DNA from: an uncultured Fibrobacter sp. | GTDB taxonomy: Bacteria; Fibrobacterota; Fibrobacteria; Fibrobacterales; Fibrobacteraceae | Length of the DNA: 64,000 bases | Direction: 5' to 3' | Assembly (NCBI GenBank): GCA_946414025.1 | Contig: CAMKMX010000009.1 | Span: forward strand, 21,049 to 85,048 | In this document: in pieces, positions 8,662 through 16,935 of the stretch | Position numbering within the stretch: the first letter of the stretch is position 1 | Layout: the number at the start of each line of letters is the position of its first letter | The notes under the pieces: generated by a model | Told to the model about the DNA's origin: nothing | The model's database searches: none | The model's input: only the letters and a program-made list of their open reading frames with translations | Made by a program: the position numbers and the translations under genes

Positions 8662-10032
8662 CTACTCCGCCTTTCCCTTGCCGATGCTGGACACCTCGAA
8701 ACCAATCTTACGGAGGGCGTCAGCGTCCAAGATGTTACGACCGTCAAATACGAAGGCGGGTTTGGCCATAGAGCTATAAATTCGTTTCCAGTCCAGTTCG
8801 GCAAAGCATTTCCATTCAGTGCAGACCACCACCGCATGAGCGCCTTCGGCAGCCTTGTAGGGGTCTTCTTCAAATGTCACCTGGTCCAACACGTCCTTCA
8901 GGTCGCGCTTGGCATCAGGAATAGCCTTGGGGTCAGTCACCACCGGCATCGCATGTTCATTGAGCAGGTCACGGACCACCAGGTTCGCAGGGCTTTCGCG
9001 GGTATCACCGGTATTGGCCTTGAAGGCAAAGCCGAACACCGCAATCTTCTTGCCGGCGATGGTATTGAACATAGTCTCCAGCATGCGGTCCACCACGCGG
9101 TGGGTCTGCCATTCATTAATCTTCACCACGGATTCCCAGTAGGCGGCCACTTCGGGGAGTCCATAGTAGCCGCACAGGTACACCAGGTTCAAGATGTCCT
9201 TCTTGAAGCAACTTCCGCCAAAGCCGATAGAAGCCTTGAGGAATTTGGAGCCGATACGGGTATCCTTGCCCATCACAAAGGCCACCTCGTCCACGTCGGC
9301 GCCGGTCTTTTCACAAAGGGCACTGATGGAGTTGATGGAGCTGATGCGTTGTGCCAGGAAGGCGTTGGCGGTAAGCTTGGTGAGTTCGGAACTCCAGAGG
9401 TTGGTCGTGAGGATACGGTCACGGGGAACCCAGTGGGCATACACATCCACCAGTTTCTGACAGGCGGCAAGTCCAGACTCCGTCTGGTGGGACCCGATAA
9501 GCACACGGTCCGGTTCAAACAGGTCCTTGATGGCCGTTCCTTCGGCCAGGAACTCGGGGTTCGATAGAACCTCAAAGTGCAGGCCCTTGTCGTTGCTGTT
9601 CAAGATTCGTTCCATGGCGGCAGCAGTACGAACCGGCAATGTGGATTTTTCCACGATAATCTTGCCTTCGTCGGCAATTTCCAGAATGTTGCGGGCGGTC
9701 TTTTCCCAGTACTGCAGGTCAGATGCCTTTCCGGCGCCATGACCAAACGTCTTTGTGGGAGTGTTCACAGACACGAATATAATGTCCGCTTCCTTGATAG
9801 CTGCGGGAATGTCGGTGCTAAAGAAGAGGTTGCGGCCGCGAGCACGCTTCACCACGTCGTCGAGACCCGGTTCAAAAATCGGTAGGTTTTCGCTGTTCCA
9901 GGCATCAATACGATCCTGGTTGATATCCACCACAGTCACCTTCACATCGGGGCACTTGTCGGCGATAACGGTCATGGTGGGGCCACCGACGTAGCCCGCA
10001 CCAATACAAAGAATCTTGATATTGAAACTCAT
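8662..10032 (-). CDS. ugd: UDP-glucose 6-dehydrogenase
   Basis: 456 residues. The Rossmann loop reads [32 protein letters not shown] follows, and the catalytic cysteine lies in [12 protein letters not shown]. The C-terminal domain contains the conserved [15 protein letters not shown] block. The enzyme oxidises UDP-glucose to UDP-glucuronate with two NAD. It is the first gene of the operon and supplies the acidic sugar precursor. The AGYVGGPTM...KCP and LPIFEPGL stretches resemble the animal/plant-type branch of UGDH more than the short bacterial type, from memory of those sequences; an alignment would settle it. Confidence 0.93.
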   Translation of the reverse strand: MSFNIKILCIGAGYVGGPTMTVIADKCPDVKVTVVDINQDRIDAWNSENLPIFEPGLDDVVKRARGRNLFFSTDIPAAIKEADIIFVSVNTPTKTFGHGAGKASDLQYWEKTARNILEIADEGKIIVEKSTLPVRTAAAMERILNSNDKGLHFEVLSNPEFLAEGTAIKDLFEPDRVLIGSHQTESGLAACQKLVDVYAHWVPRDRILTTNLWSSELTKLTANAFLAQRISSINSISALCEKTGADVDEVAFVMGKDTRIGSKFLKASIGFGGSCFKKDILNLVYLCGYYGLPEVAAYWESVVKINEWQTHRVVDRMLETMFNTIAGKKIAVFGFAFKANTGDTRESPANLVVRDLLNEHAMPVVTDPKAIPDAKRDLKDVLDQVTFEEDPYKAAEGAHAVVVCTEWKCFAELDWKRIYSSMAKPAFVFDGRNILDADALRKIGFEVSSIGKGKAE

Positions 10033-10055
10033 AGTAATTACAATGTAGAAAAAAG

Positions 10056-10118
10056 CTAGATGGCAGGTCGGAGCCCGCCATGACGAAAGCAGAAAATAGC
10101 GGGTCGCAGCCCGCTATG
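10056..10118. repeat. Two tandem palindromic intergenic elements
   Basis: Two hairpins of the same design sit between the CotH gene and ugd. One is ATGGCAGG..CCCGCCAT (10060-10081, one mismatch). The other is TAGCGGG..CCCGCTA (10097-10116, perfect 7-bp arms). Both are followed by ATGACG. They could damp read-through from cotH into ugd. A third member lies at 44369-44389. Confidence 0.7.
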
Positions 10119-10127
10119 ACGCCAGAA

Positions 10128-12914
10128 TCACTTAAAAATCGCCGTCAGCGAATCCACTTCCCCAGGCATTACAACGCGTGTCTTTTCTTTGACACCGTCC
10201 TTCCAGCCAACAAATGTACCTCCGTTCTCCTGGGCCGTAATGGTGACCGGCGTCCCCTTGAAGAAAGAGACCGTCATAGACGACTTATCCAAAGGCAAAT
10301 TATGGACCAGAATCTTCCCCGAACCACTGACAGAAAGAGTCGTTTCGGCTGTTTCGCCCAGACCGAAAAATTCCGTCATTTCCGACAAAATAACACTCTG
10401 ACGAGTTTTTGCAAAGGTCTTCATCTTGTCCAACTGTCCACTCATATAAGAGTCGTTAAGCCCCCATCGTTTCTGATCTCTTGAAATTTCTGATTCTATC
10501 TCGTTCATCATGATATTAATACGGACAAGCAGTCTATTTGTTTCAAAATTCATCGCCAAAAGTACCGGGAAACGATTGACAAAAGCCAACTTGAACTTTA
10601 CGTTTTCCAAAAGCCTGCGAAGCAACAAGGTAGAAGCCGGGCCATTGGGCCAATCAGGGCCATCTTCGGCTGTTGCAAATTCAAAAATGTTATTCTTGAA
10701 CTCGCTGTACTCGTTGCCGAACCCGAAATCCATATCGTAAATGAACCATTTCCACTTGGTCTTGGGATTTGTACCACGCCATTTTTTCAGGTTGTTGGCA
10801 GGCCAGTCGCGATTGTTCATAAACAGTTCCGTATGGATATAATTGATAAAATTATCCACATCAATCTGGTCGGCAACATAACTGTAGTTGTCTTCACTAT
10901 TCAGATGGTGATTTTCAAGATAGCTCATGAGGTTCACGTAATCCGCAGGCGACCCTGCCGTAGCAGAATTGTCCGCCTTCAACAAATCTATCTCGTCGGC
11001 ATTCAAACCATAATGGGTTTCGAAATAGTATTCCGTAGAGCGTTCCCGAATATTGTGGATCCCGTAGTATTCCCCATTGTAATAGACCACAACGCCGCGG
11101 CCCCGCTGGTAATCTACATTCAATCCCTCGGACACGGAGCTGCAAAGTCTGTCGCGGATATAGTCACTCCCAAAATTGCTTCCGTTGCTACGCAACAAGA
11201 ACACCTTGAACTTCTTGAGATTTGGAAAATCCGGGAATAGCGGGTATTCCAGTCTTTTATCACCGTATTTTTCCCGGAATACAATAGCTACAGATTTCTT
11301 TTTGTTTGCGCGACTATAATTTCCGAAAATCTGGAACCCGGCGTTTTTCGCGAAGGCCGGCGACTTGCCACCCTTTTCCAGAAGTTCCACAAATACGGGG
11401 ATTTCCCTATCTTCCCAGTAGTTCGCTCCATAATGCGGGTCCTTCGTCTGGGCATTGGGACCTTCCATGTAGATTCCCGTATCGGGATCAAACAGAGACT
11501 TGGGATTGGCTGTCAAGAATACCACGGGCGTTTGGGGTTGCGTTTCGAATACGTATGTGCGGGTCACCACATCGCTGGCGACACTATTCGCAGCAAAGCT
11601 CGCGCAACGAAGTACGGTAGTCTTGTTAATTGTGATATTATCTTGACGGGAACTTTTTTCTGTAGGCGTATAGCCGCCCGTTTCACAGCGCACGTTCGGC
11701 TCGCTGGAAAGGTTTATGGTAAAAGCAGAACTGTAGAATCCAGATGCTGGGAAGGAAACCTTTTTTTCGGGACTGGGTTCGCGTTTTACCATAATGGCGT
11801 TCTGACCGTAGGCGAACGGCGACGGCTCTGCATAGCCCCAGCCTTCACCATCAGTGAATACCTTATTGCCATCTTTATCAATGTAATTGTCGGTATAAGA
11901 ATAGCTCCAACTCTTTCCAAGAGGCAGTTCCGGATAAGTGACGGAATCCACAAGTGTTCCATCCGGTTTCATCAAGAAGAGAGAACCGCCTGTTTTTTTC
12001 AGTTTGAAATTCGCGTGAGGTTCATGACCCCGATTCCGCGCGATATAGGAATCCACCTTGAATGATAGAGGACGCAGTTCCTGATCATCAGGACTAAAAC
12101 GCGTGCCGTAAATATGAGCTAAATCGGGAAGCGTTGAACCCATAGGAAGGGTAATGCGGTATGTGTAAGACGAATCCCCAGTTCCCGTAAGGACCTTGGC
12201 CCAGCCCTTCCAGTCATCCAAATCTGTTTGGGCGAGGCGCAATTGAAGCTTTCGGTCTTTTTCGACATAGCCTGTCAACAGAATTTCATTGGTCTTGCTC
12301 AAATCCATCGCGTCTGCCGAATTTCCCCTATCACCAACACCCACAAAGAAAGAAATCGAATGCCATCCTAGGTCCGTATTTTCACCAAAGCGCATTGTCC
12401 CGCCGAATTTACGAATGCCTGATTCATTAAAACAAGGATGGGAACCATCCAAATACTGGACCGAACTTTCTCCCTTGATGGGTGTGTTTTGGGAATCTGT
12501 CCAAGCCCAACAACCATTACCGATTAAATTAATTGAATCGTGGGGAGCCACGTAATCCGGAAGGTTCTTGCCTGACAGAAACACCAGCATGGTTTCACCA
12601 GGATTTAAAGACACATTTCCGAAAGTCCATTTTTTCGGGTTGTCTCTGGAATCAGTCAAAACCATTCCCGACAAATCTACGACGCTGTCTGTCGGGTTAA
12701 AAAGCTCTATCCAGCCGGCGTCATCGCCTTCGTGGTCCTTATAAACCAAGTTGACGGGGTCCACTTCAGAAAAGACAATTGGACCCCGGAAAATGTTGTC
12801 CGGATTTTCACTTTCGCAATCCAGGCATTCAACGATGGTAACGGTTCCATCATCCGAGGAACAGGCAACAAGCCACAGGGCAAAGAGCAAGACCGAATAG
12901 TTTTTCCATTCCAT
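10128..12914 (-). CDS. CotH-kinase family lipoprotein with lamin-tail domain
   Basis: The start is placed at the ATG at 12914, which gives a lipoprotein signal (lipobox LVAC-SS); the track start would precede this by 35 residues. After the anchor comes a lamin-tail domain (VFSEVDPVNLVY...GWIELFNP, LSGMVLTD). A chitobiase-like C-terminal fold follows (FPASGFYSSAFTINLSSE). Then the CotH core: FQIFGNYSRANKKKS, KVFLLRSNGSNFGSDYIRD, NGEYYGIHNIRER and the YDMDFGFG metal-binding block. The tail has a Listeria/Bacteroides-type FVGWKDG repeat. Bacterial CotH homologues are atypical kinases. Here the protein is predicted to be surface-anchored; its target is unknown. A TATATT-type promoter element lies 8-24 bp upstream. 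Confidence 0.85.
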   Translation of the reverse strand: MEWKNYSVLLFALWLVACSSDDGTVTIVECLDCESENPDNIFRGPIVFSEVDPVNLVYKDHEGDDAGWIELFNPTDSVVDLSGMVLTDSRDNPKKWTFGNVSLNPGETMLVFLSGKNLPDYVAPHDSINLIGNGCWAWTDSQNTPIKGESSVQYLDGSHPCFNESGIRKFGGTMRFGENTDLGWHSISFFVGVGDRGNSADAMDLSKTNEILLTGYVEKDRKLQLRLAQTDLDDWKGWAKVLTGTGDSSYTYRITLPMGSTLPDLAHIYGTRFSPDDQELRPLSFKVDSYIARNRGHEPHANFKLKKTGGSLFLMKPDGTLVDSVTYPELPLGKSWSYSYTDNYIDKDGNKVFTDGEGWGYAEPSPFAYGQNAIMVKREPSPEKKVSFPASGFYSSAFTINLSSEPNVRCETGGYTPTEKSSRQDNITINKTTVLRCASFAANSVASDVVTRTYVFETQPQTPVVFLTANPKSLFDPDTGIYMEGPNAQTKDPHYGANYWEDREIPVFVELLEKGGKSPAFAKNAGFQIFGNYSRANKKKSVAIVFREKYGDKRLEYPLFPDFPNLKKFKVFLLRSNGSNFGSDYIRDRLCSSVSEGLNVDYQRGRGVVVYYNGEYYGIHNIRERSTEYYFETHYGLNADEIDLLKADNSATAGSPADYVNLMSYLENHHLNSEDNYSYVADQIDVDNFINYIHTELFMNNRDWPANNLKKWRGTNPKTKWKWFIYDMDFGFGNEYSEFKNNIFEFATAEDGPDWPNGPASTLLLRRLLENVKFKLAFVNRFPVLLAMNFETNRLLVRINIMMNEIESEISRDQKRWGLNDSYMSGQLDKMKTFAKTRQSVILSEMTEFFGLGETAETTLSVSGSGKILVHNLPLDKSSMTVSFFKGTPVTITAQENGGTFVGWKDGVKEKTRVVMPGEVDSLTAIFK

Positions 12915-12921
12915 AGGATTA

Positions 12922-12938
12922 AATATATACAAAAAAAG
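12922..12938 (-). promoter_or_regulatory. Putative promoter element (T-tract + TGTATATATT) of cotH-like gene
   Basis: On the minus strand the sequence reads CTTTTTTTGTATATATT, ending about 8 bp before the chosen ATG. The same T-tract followed by TGTATATT recurs upstream of several unrelated genes in this window. The very short distance implies a short or absent leader. Confidence 0.4.
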
Positions 12939-12981
12939 GCAAAGCGGCACAAGAAAAGCGGACGCCCACAAAAAACATCCA

Positions 12982-13824
12982 CTAATCTGCGGATTTTTTG
13001 CGGCGGGGCCTGCGGACAATAAACAAACAGGCGCCGATAAGCACCAGAGTCACCGAAATGGCCTTGCCCGTGGGGAACGCTTCTGAGAACACCAGGGCAC
13101 CCGCCAGCGTGGGAACGGCCGCTCCTACAGCGGCACTGAAGGGAATAATGAACAGCGCCCGCCCGCGGGAGAACGAAATCTGAGAATAAAGGAACGCTAT
13201 CCCGTAAGTCGCAATGTAACCGAGAGTCCTAAAGTCCAGCAACAGGTTCGCTACCGACGAAAGCTCAATATGGTCCAAATCGAAATCCATGGCAAGGCTC
13301 TTGTAGAACGCCGCCGAAAGCCCGAAACCTACGCCCATAATCAAAGAATCCACCATCTCCCGATCCTTCACGAAAAGGTGAGCAAACAGAGTGACGGCGC
13401 AAAGCCCACCGGCATAGGCCCATAACATGGGGATGTTCTGCAGGGCCGTAGATTCACCCAAGTTCTCTACAGAATACAAGAGCCCCGCCACCACAAAGCA
13501 GATGGCCACCACAATGCGCTTGGTCAAGGCCTCTTTCAAAATGCAGAAACCCATCAGGGCGGTAAGCACCGGATTCAGGACCATCATGGGCTGGACCTGG
13601 CTCAGGTCGTACTGCGCCATGGCGATGTAGTAGCCCACCGTGGCAAGCCCGGAGCAGCTGATGCCCAGCCACCAGAACTTGTTGGTAATGACGCCCTTGA
13701 AAAATTCCCAGGGCCTGGAAGTTCCGCCGGTGCGCTTGCCAACGGTAGAAACTCCGGACTTTTCCAGAATATTTCCGCAGGCAAAGAGGAAGGCAGGGCC
13801 GATTGTGAGAAGAAGGAAAAGCAT
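12982..13824 (-). CDS. EamA/DMT-superfamily transporter
   Basis: 280 residues with ten predicted helices in two five-helix halves. The half ending PMMVLNPVLTALMGFCILKEALT matches the EamA signature (L-P---A--------E). It is an inner-membrane drug/metabolite permease; the substrate is unknown. It lies 2 bp downstream of the four-helix-bundle gene, whose last codons are built from repeat DNA. The C-terminus ends in a basic tail (RRPRRKK) that would be cytoplasmic. Confidence 0.82.
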   Translation of the reverse strand: MLFLLLTIGPAFLFACGNILEKSGVSTVGKRTGGTSRPWEFFKGVITNKFWWLGISCSGLATVGYYIAMAQYDLSQVQPMMVLNPVLTALMGFCILKEALTKRIVVAICFVVAGLLYSVENLGESTALQNIPMLWAYAGGLCAVTLFAHLFVKDREMVDSLIMGVGFGLSAAFYKSLAMDFDLDHIELSSVANLLLDFRTLGYIATYGIAFLYSQISFSRGRALFIIPFSAAVGAAVPTLAGALVFSEAFPTGKAISVTLVLIGACLFIVRRPRRKKSAD

Positions 13825-13826
13825 TG

Positions 13827-14279
13827 TTAATTCGGAATTCGGAGTTCGGAGTTCGGAGTTGTTTTTAATTTGGAATTCGAAGTTTGGAGTTCACAATTAG
13901 AAAACTGCTTTAAGCATTTTTGCTTCATAATCTTGTTATGTAGTGTTTTTGTGATTGATACGAGTAACCTAATTAATTCTTCACAATCTGAATTATAACT
14001 TTTAAATGTTTCCTCATTAACATAGCCTGTTCTATGCAACAATTCTAGCCAATATTGCGTTTCGTCTGCCTCTTTCAATGAAATTGTGAGTTTTGAATAA
14101 AAATCAGGCGTAGACTGCGCTCTCTTAGCCTCCAGCACATTAGCGCCAATACTAGTTCCACTTCTAAGAACCTGCTTGGACATAACGTACTCATGTTTTT
14201 CATCAGAAAGTTTTTGATAAAGCTCTACCATTCTAATAGAAAAATACATGCTTTTGTTCTGCAGGTAATTTCTTTCCAT
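13827..14279 (-). CDS. Four-helix bundle protein (23S rRNA intervening-sequence type)
   Basis: 150 residues. Residues 1-125 match the TIGR02436/S23 four-helix family: VLRSGTSIGANVLEAKRAQS, then FYSKLTISLKEADETQYWLELL. These small proteins are common and are sometimes found in rRNA intervening sequences; their function is unclear. The last 20 or so residues (LQTSNSKLKTTPNSELRIPN) are encoded by a degenerate heptamer repeat, so the natural C-terminus has probably been extended by repeat insertion. Confidence 0.8.
   Translation of the reverse strand: MERNYLQNKSMYFSIRMVELYQKLSDEKHEYVMSKQVLRSGTSIGANVLEAKRAQSTPDFYSKLTISLKEADETQYWLELLHRTGYVNEETFKSYNSDCEELIRLLVSITKTLHNKIMKQKCLKQFSNCELQTSNSKLKTTPNSELRIPN
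13829..13900. repeat. Degenerate heptamer tandem repeat (GGAATTC/GGAGTTC type)
   Basis: The unit GGAGTTC repeats with period 7 (ggaattc ggagttc ggagttc ggagtt), continuing less perfectly to about 13900. It overlaps the 3' end of the four-helix-bundle gene. Confidence 0.8.
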
Positions 14280-14300
14280 TTTTTTTCTCCAAACTTCAAT

Positions 14301-14331
14301 AAATCCGAAATCTGAAATCAGAAATCAGAAC
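14301..14331. repeat. Heptamer repeat (NNGAAAT type)
   Basis: Units ccgaaat ctgaaat cagaaat cagaact run with period 7 in the spacer before the transglycosylase gene's 3' end and overlap its last codons. Confidence 0.65.
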
Positions 14332-16762
14332 TATCATAAATTTCCTGGTAAATCCAGTAGTTGCCCATGACGCGCTTTACGTAGTCGCGGGTTTCCCAGT
14401 AGCTGATTTCTTCGGCGCGGATATCCCAGTGCTTGCCCCGGCCTGCGGCCTGCCAGCGCTTGGTGGGCTTGGGGCCTGCATTGTAGTTGCCCAGAACATA
14501 CATGTAGTCATCGCTGTATTCGGCTTTCAAGTCCACCAGGTAACGAACACCCAGGCGAATGTTCATGTAAGGGTTGAAAAGGAACAGCGGGTCAAAATCG
14601 GGAATCCCTTCTTTGGCGGCCACCATCTTGCCTGTGGCGGGCATAATCTGCAAGAGCCCGCGGGCGCCTACCGGAGAGGCAATCTCGAAATTGAAGATGG
14701 ATTCCTGACGCATGACGCTATAGACGAAGAAGGGGTCAATTCGCGTTCCGGAATGGAACTTCACCTGGTCCTTGAAGGGAATGGGATAAAGGTAATGCAG
14801 CACATCTATAGGCGGTGCCATCAGGCGACGACGATCGATATTATTCTGGAACTGCCGTGCTAGCCTGTAGCCGGCGGCCACCTCCCCCATCTCGTAGAAG
14901 AGCTTGCCGTATTCGTACAAGAAATCCAGACGCTTGTAATTCTTGCGGCGCACCTCGTCGTAGAGGGCAAAGGCCTCGTCGCTGAAACCGTAAAGGAACA
15001 GATCCCGAATGCGGTTGTAGCGGACCGGGTTGTAGGTGGTGTCCGGCTTGCCGATTTTCTGGGAGGCGCGAATCCACGCCAGAGTCTCTTCGGGAGACAT
15101 GGCGACCCCGTGAGCATACGGGATGTCCTTCTCTTCCATCAGCTTGTATTCCGAAAGCTTCAGGCGGCTGCGGTGGGCGTAGTAGGCCAGCGGGAAATCC
15201 CGGATGCAGTCCAGATAGGCTTCACGAGCGAGGGAATCCTTGCCCAGCTTCATGTAGGCATCTCCCAAGAACATGCGGGCCCCGCTTCCGCTCCAAAGGA
15301 ACGGCTCCTTGGCCGCATCGATAAAGGCATCGACGGCCTCTTGCCATTTTTCTTGCTTGTAATAGACGAAACCGATGCGGAACTTTGCCCACTGGCGCTT
15401 CACATTGTTCTTGAACCTGCGATGGGAAAGTTTCTTGAAACACACGATGGCACTATCGTATTTTTCGTTCTGCTCGTATTCAAAGCCTTTTATCCAGAGG
15501 TTGTTGGCGTTTTCCTTGCTGAACTGGCTTGCATCCTGTAACAGGGAATCGGTGGTCTTGATTTCTTTGGCGTATTTCTTGGCGTTGTTGCGGTACAGTT
15601 TCAAGATAGACTGCATCCACAAAGGCTTAGCCTCCACAGAATCCAACAGGAAGCGGAACTGGGCAATAGACTCGTCTTCGCGCTTCAAACTACGAAGCGT
15701 AACAGCCCGTTTTTCCCACAGGGCAATGCGGGTGTCCATGTCCAGAGTGCTGGGCGGCAAAAGCTTCTGCAGGGAGTCTTCCGACGGCGCCACCGCGGCA
15801 GACGGATTTTTCGCAAGGGCGATAGAATCCATAATGGCGATGGAATCCAGCAGAACAAGGCAAGCGGACGCCTCGTCCTTGGCGCAGGCCATCCTGGCAT
15901 AGGCAATTTTTTCGGGCAGGCTTTCCGGAGTTCCCTGGACCTTGCGCAGGCGCTGAATCGCCTTGAAGGCGGAATCCTTGTAAGCCGTAGAACTGGCCAA
16001 CAGCTGGATATAAAGCTTCTTGGCCTGGGCCGGCTGCTTGAACTGTTCCAAGTACAGGGCATAGCGATACTTGAGAGCGGCAGCGTCTTCGCCCTTGGGG
16101 TACTTTTCCAGGAACACCTTCAGGGAATCCGCATGGGCCGCGTCGGTAAGGCTGGTGTCCGCCATGGCGGCCTCGATACGCATACGGGAGGCGGACTTGT
16201 CAAAATCGGAATCCTTGGCGTACTTGTTCCCGAGAGCAAGGGTTGCGCGCATCTTGGCGTAATCCCCCCGCATAAAACAGGTGCGGGCCATTCGCAAAAC
16301 AACGCTCTTTTCTAGAACGGAATCCCTGCTCCGCAGAGAATCGTAGGCGGCGTAGGCGCTATCCCAAAGTTCCCTGTAATAGTAATAAGCGGCCTTCGCG
16401 AAATCCTGAACGTTTTTCGAGACGTCAAAATCCGTAGAGGCCCGCTTGGAGCGTTCTGCACGAACTACCAGGTTCTGGAAATCCTTGGGCAGAATCTTTT
16501 CTTGTTCTGCAAAAGGATCATTCAGGGGGACTGTCGAAATCAGGCTGTCGGTGGCGACAAATGTTGCGGGGAGAGAATCCTTCTTTGCCGTTGTCGGCTT
16601 AGAAACAACGGCCGTTGCGGCACTGGAAACTACGATGGCTGGGGCGGAAGCAGACGACTGGGCGACAGGGGCCGAAGAAGAGACAACTGCAGAAGATACA
16701 GCAGCGGTATCAGCAAGAGCGAAGGCGACACTAAAAAAAAGGACTGTTAAAATTTTACTCAT
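14318..16762 (-). CDS. Lytic murein transglycosylase (Slt70-like) with long TPR-like N-terminal part
   Basis: 814 residues with a signal peptide (cleavage near ALA-DTA) and an Ala/Ser-rich linker. A long helical repeat region (about 120-600) resembles the Slt70 superhelix or TPRs. The C-terminal SLT domain contains VMRQES (catalytic Glu), GARGLLQIMPATGK, NIRLGVRYL and LGNYNAGP. The enzyme cleaves peptidoglycan glycan strands in the periplasm to 1,6-anhydro ends. It is longer than E. coli Slt70 (about 645 residues) because of the linker and a larger repeat region. Upstream spacing to ptsI carries repeat DNA, so it is probably transcribed separately. Confidence 0.88.
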   Translation of the reverse strand: MSKILTVLFFSVAFALADTAAVSSAVVSSSAPVAQSSASAPAIVVSSAATAVVSKPTTAKKDSLPATFVATDSLISTVPLNDPFAEQEKILPKDFQNLVVRAERSKRASTDFDVSKNVQDFAKAAYYYYRELWDSAYAAYDSLRSRDSVLEKSVVLRMARTCFMRGDYAKMRATLALGNKYAKDSDFDKSASRMRIEAAMADTSLTDAAHADSLKVFLEKYPKGEDAAALKYRYALYLEQFKQPAQAKKLYIQLLASSTAYKDSAFKAIQRLRKVQGTPESLPEKIAYARMACAKDEASACLVLLDSIAIMDSIALAKNPSAAVAPSEDSLQKLLPPSTLDMDTRIALWEKRAVTLRSLKREDESIAQFRFLLDSVEAKPLWMQSILKLYRNNAKKYAKEIKTTDSLLQDASQFSKENANNLWIKGFEYEQNEKYDSAIVCFKKLSHRRFKNNVKRQWAKFRIGFVYYKQEKWQEAVDAFIDAAKEPFLWSGSGARMFLGDAYMKLGKDSLAREAYLDCIRDFPLAYYAHRSRLKLSEYKLMEEKDIPYAHGVAMSPEETLAWIRASQKIGKPDTTYNPVRYNRIRDLFLYGFSDEAFALYDEVRRKNYKRLDFLYEYGKLFYEMGEVAAGYRLARQFQNNIDRRRLMAPPIDVLHYLYPIPFKDQVKFHSGTRIDPFFVYSVMRQESIFNFEIASPVGARGLLQIMPATGKMVAAKEGIPDFDPLFLFNPYMNIRLGVRYLVDLKAEYSDDYMYVLGNYNAGPKPTKRWQAAGRGKHWDIRAEEISYWETRDYVKRVMGNYWIYQEIYDSSDF

Positions 16763-16791
16763 TCTGGTTTACGTCATGCGGTGCATCGTAT

Positions 16792-16935
16792 GTGTAGGTT
16801 GTAGGTGTTAGGTTTTAGGCGTTAGGGCTGATAGAGATAATTAGATGTCATTTCAAACATCTCTAGCAGATCCTCGCCTACGCGAGGATGACATCTGGCA
16901 TCACTCACACCACACATTTCACATTCCACATTATT
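16792..16935. repeat. Intergenic repeat block: two heptamer tracts and a palindrome
   Basis: The ptsI-slt spacer contains a TTAGG-type heptamer tract (ggtgtta ggtttta ggcgtta). It is followed by an ATCCTCGC-CTAC-GCGAGGAT perfect palindrome (about 16870-16889) ending in GATGACA, and a CACATTT/CACATTC heptamer tract that touches the ptsI stop. No gene is visible in this spacer. Confidence 0.75.

Noticed and set aside
13829-13900. Possible CRISPR array in the short tandem repeats
   Set aside because: Units are 7 bp, contiguous and without spacers, and no cas genes are in the window.
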